From NCBI GenBank assembly GCA_037976565.1, contig CP137674.1:9995587-10059586 (forward strand): a stretch of 64,000 nt of DNA. The letters are read 5' to 3'. The notes below the pieces were generated by a model. The model had not been told where the DNA came from and made no database searches. It saw only the letters and a program-made list of their open reading frames with translations. Positions 58,236 to 64,000 of this stretch are shown in pieces. The position numbers and the translations under genes are program-made. Each line of letters begins with the position of its first letter. Within the stretch, counting starts at the first letter, position 1. Origin of the DNA: Mesocentrotus franciscanus. Taxonomy: Eukaryota > Echinodermata > Echinoidea > Camarodonta > Strongylocentrotidae.

Positions 58236-59412
58236 TGACGCGGACCCAGTGTCGGGACCCGTGTCCTAGGGTGACGCGCGACCCGGTGTCCTAGGGTTAG
58301 GTTAGGGTTAGAGTTAGCGCAAACTCCGGTGTCCTAGGGTGACGGGACCCGGTGTCCTAGGGTGACGCGGACCAGGTGTCCTAGGGTTAGGTTAGAGTTA
58401 GGGTAACACAAACGCTGTTGTCCTAAGGTGACGACCCGATGTCCTAGGGTTAGGTTAGGGTTAGAGTTAGGGTAAACTCCGGTGTCCTAGGGTGACGCGG
58501 ACCCGGTGTCCTAGGGTTAGGGTAGGGTTAGAGTTAGGGTAACGCAAACTCCGGTGTCCTAGGGTGACGCGGGACCCGGTGTCCTAGGGTGACGCGCAAC
58601 CCGGTGTCCTAGGGTGACGCGGGACCCGGTGTCCTAGGGTGACGACCCGGTGTCCTAGGGTGACGCGGACTCGGTGTCCTAGGGTTAGGTTAGGTTAGAG
58701 TTAGGTAACGCAAACTCCGGTGTCCTAGGGTGACGCGGACCCGGTGTCCTAGGGTGACGGGACTCGGTGTCCTAGGTTGACGGGACCCGGTGTCCTAGGG
58801 TTAGAGTTAGGGTAACGCAAACTCCGGTGTCCTAGGGTGACGCGCGACCCGGTGTCCTAGGGTGACGCGCGACCCGGTGTCCTAGGGTGACGCGGGACCC
58901 GGTGTCCTAGGGTGACGCGCGACCCGGTGTCCTAGGGTGACGCGGGACTCGGTGTCCTAGGGTTAGGTTAGGTTAGAGTTAGGGTAACGCAAACTCCGGT
59001 GTCCTAGGGTGACGCGGACCCGGTGTCCTAGGGTGACGGGACTCGGTGTCCTAGGTTGACGCGGACCCGGTGTCCTAGGGTTAGAGTTAGGGTAACGCAA
59101 ACTCCGGTGTCCTAGGGTGACGCGCGACCCGGTGTCCTAGGGTGACGCGCGACCCGGTGTCCTAGGGTGACGCGGGACCCGGTGTCCTAGGGTGACGCGG
59201 GACCCGGTGTCCTAGGGTGACGCGACCCGGTGTCCTAGGGTGACGGGACTCGGTGTCCTAGGGTGACGCGAGACCAGGTGTCCTAGGGTTAGGTTAGGTT
59301 AGAGTTAGGTAACGCAAACTCCGGTGTCCTAGGGTGGCGGGAACCGGTGTCCTAGGGTGACGGGACCCGGTGTCCTAGGGTGACGCGAACCTGGTGTCCT
59401 AGGGTAACATAG
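58236..59412 (+). repeat. CCTAGG/TTAGGG-like satellite with higher-order units
   Basis: The basic unit is about 25 bp, GGTGTCCTAGGGTGACGCG plus GACCC. It is periodically joined by GTTAGAGTTAGGGTAACGCA. Longer blocks recur: the segment starting GGTTAGGTTAGGTTAGAGTT near 58684 reappears near 58961 and 59288. The array is CpG-rich in AT-rich surroundings and has CCTAGG in nearly every unit. Confidence 0.92.
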
Positions 59413-59673
59413 GACAGTTGTTCTCATGTTATACATTTTTCAACAAATATAATTTCTAATACTGTAATACAGAAATAAATGATGTCTTTTCATTTCTCAG
59501 CCACGACTTTTCATCATGCATAGACAACATTAATTAATGATTCAAAATTTGTTTCCATCATCTAAATCTTGGCGCATGATTCATGTACCTTCACCTCTAC
59601 AGTGATACATCACACTTCACAGGTAAAAACACCCTTTTTTGTAGTAAAAGAAGATGGGCTCCCTCCTGGCGCT
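59413..59673. other. No gene recognised
   Basis: AT-rich sequence between the CCTAGG satellite and a GGATCC-family element. Nothing further was seen. Confidence 0.35.
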
Positions 59674-59674
59674 C

Positions 59675-59994
59675 AAGGGGTGGATGTTGATTTTTTTAAA
59701 TAGCACTGCCCCCGTTGAGCAAAAATCGGCCGGCACGATTTTCAAATTTTCGGGGCAATATAAAAAATTGTGCTCAATATCCCCCCTCCTCCCCAGGCCC
59801 CACTGAGCTAAAAATCGGCCGGCACGATTTTCAAATTTTGGGAGCAACAAAAAAAAAATTGTGCTCACTACCCCACGCCCGCCCTCCACCCCCTCTCAAT
59901 GAGCTCAAAATCGGCGCCGCGATTTTCAAATTTTCGCACGAAGTGAGCCCCCTTTTTTGGCCCCCTCTCTTGCCGCAGGCTGGATCCACCCCTG
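59675..59994. mobile_element. GGATCC-family element, rearranged
   Basis: It has three AAAATCGGC(CGGCACG)ATTTTCAAATT-type segments in tandem and a right end GGCTGGATCCACCCCTG. The left end CAAGGGGTGGATG is a poor match and no target duplication was found. It is related to the complete copy at 45899-46048. Confidence 0.6.
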
Positions 59995-60389
59995 AGTACT
60001 ACTACTACAGATTCTGGAAATGCCTAGCTTGTTTCACTATCACTATAAGTATAACTTATCACTCAGTATAAGCAGTCAAGCTTGCAGTTGAAGCATAATC
60101 AACCTTTAGGTGGTTAACAAAATTGTTTTACATTTGGTTGTGTACAAAACAGTTTCGATTAGTGCTTAGGATATTTTACTATTAGACGAATATTTAACTG
60201 GTACAAGCGAAACTTTCATTTAGAATTATAACGTTTATAAAAATTATGAACATAATTATGTGTGATGGTTGTTTGTATGTGGGCAATTTAGGGGGGCACG
60301 AAGTCCCGCACGCCTACTTTTTAAAGTTTTTTCCAAATGACTAATTATACGTACGAAGAATAATTGTTTTACTGCAATTAATATATATA

Positions 60390-60725
60390 TATATATTTAA
60401 TTTGATAAATGCCCTTTTCCTTTGTAATGTGATGATACCCTAAATTAAAATGTGATAGTTGCAGTTTCAAATACCGGTAGAAAAATCTACCTTTTCCTTT
60501 ATAATAAATAGCAATATATTCTACTTAATAATATCCTTTTCATCGGCAATCAGGGGCGTATTTAAGAGCGAAGTTAGTCCCTTAAGACTTTCTACTCTTT
60601 TCATCGGCAATCAGGGCGTATTTAAGAGCGAAATTACTCACTTCATACTCACACACACAGTTACCCCTTCTCATCGTTATTATGCCCTTTCACCTAGCGG
60701 TAATTACCCCTTTTATTTATAATAC
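60390..60725 (+). repeat. Degenerate minisatellite copy with 60-bp duplication
   Basis: AAATGCCCTTTTCC-like units, then a duplicated TTTTCATCGGCAATCAGG(G)GCGTATTTAAGAGCGAA (60536-60580 and 60597-60641), then further CCCTTTTC units. It is probably a decayed member of the AGTGCCCC family. Confidence 0.6.
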
Positions 60726-61439
60726 TACCAGGAGTACGTACAAACAATAACATAACTAATAATAATTAAAGACAGTGACAAATAACATAATAAGGCGTAA
60801 TAATAATTAAAACGGGGCATAAAGTTAAATAACAAATGTAACATTGTTTGTCATTTTGCGGAGGAAATTACAAGGACATAACATAATAAAGAGAAGTAAG
60901 TCAGTATAACCGACAAAAATGCTATAAATGTATGTAATAAGCCTGGCGTGGCTCATCTTAAAACGGCGCATGTCGGAAGTATTCAGTATAGAGCGTTAGG
61001 TAAAATTCTATTTCGTGGTCTTTATAATTATAAGGGAGTAAAGGTTATTGATCAATAATATTGCTAGTGCACAAGGACACATGGATAAAGCATTCTAAGT
61101 TGATATTGATATCAAAAAGAGGTGCGAGATGTGTATTGAGAGAAAATACCAGGAAGTGTGCTTAACTTTTCAATACCTCATGGCTCAAAAATAGTGAAAG
61201 CTGATTATATAATTATTTCCAAACATAAAATAATAAAATGGATTAGTAATTGATAACAATCAGAAAATAAACTGTTCTTTTTATTATCAAGGATTTAAAG
61301 CAAATTGTGTACTTAGATATTCAGTATACATGTATATAGCACCTTACAATTGTAATTCTTTTTTTGTGTAATTGCTATAGATAATGTAACATAAGAGAGC
61401 TTATACAAAGATAGTGTTATCTTCAATAATAAAAAAAGG
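60726..61439. other. No gene recognised
   Basis: AT-rich sequence with AATAATAATTAAA-type runs. Nothing supportable. Confidence 0.4.
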
Positions 61440-62660
61440 TTGGCACGTCCGCACGTTGGCGATTCAAATTCAAGTCTCTCAACTAATGTCTCGTTGGCAC
61501 GTTGGCGATTTAAATTCAAGTCTCTCAACTTATGTCGGCTCGTTGGCACGTTGGCGCGTTGGCACGTTGGCGATTTAAATTCAAGTCTCTCAACTTATGT
61601 TGGCTCGTTGGCGCGTTGGCACGTTGGCGATTTAAATTCAAGTCTCTCAACTAATGTTGGCTCGTTGGCACGTTGGCGTTTAAATTCAAGTCTCTCAACT
61701 TATGTCGGCTCGTTGGCACGTTGGCGCGTTGTCACGTTGGCGATTTAAATTCAAGTCTCTCAACTAATGTTGGCTCGTTGGCACTTTGGCACGTTGGCGA
61801 TTTAAATTCAAATGTCTCAACTAATGTTGGCTCGTTGGCACGTTGGCGCGTTGACACGATGGCAACTTAAATCCAAGTCTCTAAACTTACGTTGGCGCGT
61901 TGGCGTTGACACGTTGGCGATTTAAAATCAAGTCTCTCAACTTATGTTGGTTCGTTGGAACGTTGGCACGTTGGAGAATTAAATTCAAGTCTCTCAACTT
62001 ATGTTGGCTCGTTGGCACGTTGGCGATTTAAAATCAACTCTCTCAACTTATGTTGGTTCGTTGATACGTTGGCACGTTGGAGAATTTAATTCAAATGTCT
62101 CAACTATATTGGCTCGTTGGAACGTTGGCACGTTGGAGAATTAAATTCAAGTCTCTCAACTTATGTTGGCTCGTTGGCACGTTGGAGAATTAAATTCAAG
62201 TCTCTCAACTTATGTTGGCTCGTTGGAACGTTGGCACGTTGGAGAATTAAATTCAAGTCTCTCAACTTATGTTGGCTCGTTGGAACGTTGGCACGTTGGA
62301 GAATTAAATTCAAGTCTCTCAACTTATGTTGGCTCGATGGCACGTTGGCACGTTGGAGAATTAAATTCAAGTCTCTCAACTTATGTTGGCACGTTGGCGC
62401 GTTGCCGACTTAAATTCAAGTCCCGTCTCTCAACTTATGTTGGCTTGTAATTGTTGGCACGTTGGGACGTTGGAGAATTAAATTCAAGTCTCTCAACTTA
62501 TGTTGGCACGTTGGCGCGTTGCCGACTTAAATTCAAGTCCCGTCTCTCAACTTATGTTGGCTTGTAATTGTTGGCACGTTGGCGTTGGAGAATTAAATTC
62601 AAGTCCCGTCTCTCAACTTATGTCGGCACGTACGTTGGCACGCATGTTGGCGTTGGTACG
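61440..62660 (+). repeat. GTTGGCACG satellite
   Basis: About twenty units of roughly 49-62 bp: TTAAATTCAAGTCTCTCAAC, TTATGTTGGCTC, then a variable number of GTTGGCACG/GTTGGCGCG 9-11-mers. Two subfamilies differ at GGCGATTTAAATT (left) versus GGAGAATTAAATT (right). It runs directly into the LINE 3' end. Open frames on both strands are repeat products. Confidence 0.95.
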
Positions 62661-62734
62661 ATATTGGATTGCCATTCAAGACTATATCTCGGCACCTAGT
62701 ACTTTGACAGGTTGAAGCGTTGGGTTGGTGGACA

Positions 62735-63308
62735 AAAAAAAACCTTAAATCCGCATGGTGGGGTATTCTAAAGTTGTTCCGAAGAAGGTGCTTCCAATGA
62801 TTTTCAAGTTCTGACTTGAACTTATTAATTGATGAGGCGTTAACAGCAATTTTAGGAAGGTTATTCCAATTATTAATACTCCGCACTGAAAATGACATCT
62901 GCCTCATCTTAGATTTGCAGTGGGGCTTCCTTATTTTGAGCCTGTGTCCTCTTGTTCTGGATTCTTCAATGATTTCAAACATGTCATTCTTCTCTACAGC
63001 CTCAAGTCCATGCATGATTTTGTATATTTGAAGAAGATCAGCCCTCTGTCTACGGTACTCTAGTGATGGTAGTTTGAGTGTCTTGAGTCTGTCTTCGTAG
63101 CTTAGATGTTTCACATCTGGGATGAGTCGTGTAGCTCGTTGCTGAACTTTTTCCAATAAGTCTTGGTCCTTTAGGTAAGTTGGTCTCCAGACTGCATTGC
63201 AATATTCTAGTGTTGGGCGTACTATGGTCTTATATAGTTGTAGCATGCCACTGGACCCAAGGGATGAAAAGGAACGCTTGATGATTCCCAACTTGATATT
63301 GGCTCTTT
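62735..63308 (-). pseudogene. LINE ORF2, C-terminal part
   Basis: The minus-strand frame encodes the thumb and C-terminal region of a CR1/Jockey-type reverse transcriptase: LYKTIVRPTLEYCNAVWRP, VQQRATRLIPDVKHLSYEDR, LEYRRQRADLLQIYKIMHG, then NNWNNLPKIAVNASSINKFK. It is out of frame with the upstream RT part: a one-base deletion near 63305-63309 lies in the VSK-(R)-A-N-I-K region. The end is unclear because no stop follows LLRNNFRIPHHADLRF before the satellite. Confidence 0.9.
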
Positions 63309-64000
63309 GGAGACATCAGCTACGTGGGCGCAGAAAGACAGATCTGAGTCAAATAGTACCCCCAGATCCTTTTCTCCCATTCCTTCGTCCGTTGTCACAT
63401 CTTTTCTCCCATCAGGACATTCCATGGTGTAGGCAAACTTCTTGTTGTTCTTTCCATAGTGTATCACTTTGCACTTTCCTTCGTTAAACGGTAGTTGCCA
63501 GTTACTTGACCATTGTACGATGTCATTTAAGTCCTGTTGGAGTAGCTTAGCATCCTCTTCATTGTCTACAACCCTGTACAGTTTTGTGTCGTCCGCAAAT
63601 AGTTTCGCTGTAGAATTCTGAGCAACAGATGGTAAGTCATTAATGAAGATATTGAACAGGACCGGACCGAGGACACTTCCTTGCGGTATGCCACTTGTTA
63701 CTTCGCAGCTTTCTGAAATCTTCCCATTCACCACCACTCGTTGACTGCGGCCTGTCAAATACTTCTCAATCCACTTGATAAGACATCCTTCGATACCATT
63801 TGCTTTAATCTTAGTAAGTAGACGCTGGTGAGGCACACTGTCAAAAGCTTTACGGAAATCCAAGTACAGGCAGTCTATTCCATGGCCATTATCAAGAATC
63901 TTGGTCCACTGCTCAAGAACAACTGTCAATTGGGTTGAACAGGATCTGCCACTGCAAAGCCGTACTGGTCATCAGTGAATAGGTGATTGAGTTCTATGTG
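63309..64000 (-). pseudogene. LINE ORF2 reverse transcriptase, truncated by window end
   Basis: The minus-strand frame has RT motif A (LDFRKAFDSVPHQRLL), motif B (SGIPQGSVLGPVLFNIFIND), motif C (FADDTKLY) and the palm region to EKDLGVLFDSDLSF. These are the catalytic features of a CR1/Jockey-like non-LTR retrotransposon. A one-base deletion near 63958 breaks the frame between DQYGF and SGRSCSTQL; with the break at 63308, this copy cannot make a full polymerase. The endonuclease and ORF1 would lie beyond 64000. Confidence 0.93.

Noticed and set aside
61440..62715. Array as a CRISPR or repeat-protein gene
   Set aside because: Units are directly adjacent with no unique spacers, the context is eukaryotic, and both strands are open only because of the unit sequence.

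Overview
The window looks like animal nuclear DNA, most likely from a marine deuterostome such as an echinoderm or relative. This is inferred from tRNA-headed SINEs, CR1/Jockey-type LINE 3' ends with (TTGAA)n-like tails, a Ty3/Gypsy pol of the common invertebrate type, spliced coding exons, and many short inverted-repeat DNA elements. No operons, CRISPR arrays or bacterial genes are present, and most long open frames are microsatellite or repeat translations.

Layout. From 1 to about 23.7 kb lies the one convincing host gene, on the minus strand. Four coding exons (23707-23624, 16775-16624, 9282-9187, 6128-5957) have canonical AG/GT borders and exactly compatible phases. They give a 168-residue N-terminal part with a hydrophobic signal-anchor or signal-peptide segment; the rest should lie beyond position 1. 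Its introns are full of foldback DNA elements (TTAA-, TA- and 8-bp-TSD types), SINEs, a tRNA-His-like pseudogene and tandem duplications. From 25.5 to 34 kb comes a run of foldback elements, a minisatellite built on AGTGCCCCTTTT, a telomere-like tract, a CCCATATGGG foldback element, a LINE 3' fragment and the first CAG-ended composite element. At 34.1-37.4 kb are a SINE and a decayed Gypsy pol broken by two insertions. At 38.3-39.5 kb is a triplicated inverted/direct repeat, and at 40.2-43 kb a GC-rich satellite with higher-order structure.

From 47.6 to 54.4 kb lies the most striking structure: transposon-like units nested inside each other. A 6.7-kb unit with hAT-like ends and an 8-bp duplication holds a 109-bp satellite. 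That satellite is split by a 5.1-kb unit, which holds the AGTGCCCC minisatellite. The minisatellite is in turn split by a 2.2-kb unit with its own 8-bp duplication. From 55.5 to 64 kb are scattered GTTGGCACG units, a 1.2-kb CCTAGG/TTAGGG-like array, a 1.2-kb GTTGGCACG satellite, and a LINE reverse transcriptase (minus strand) whose 3' end runs into that satellite.

The genes do not form a pathway: there is one host gene plus mobile-element remains. The theme is satellite DNA carried inside, or bordering, mobile elements. All boundaries were read by eye; no alignment, folding or database search was run.
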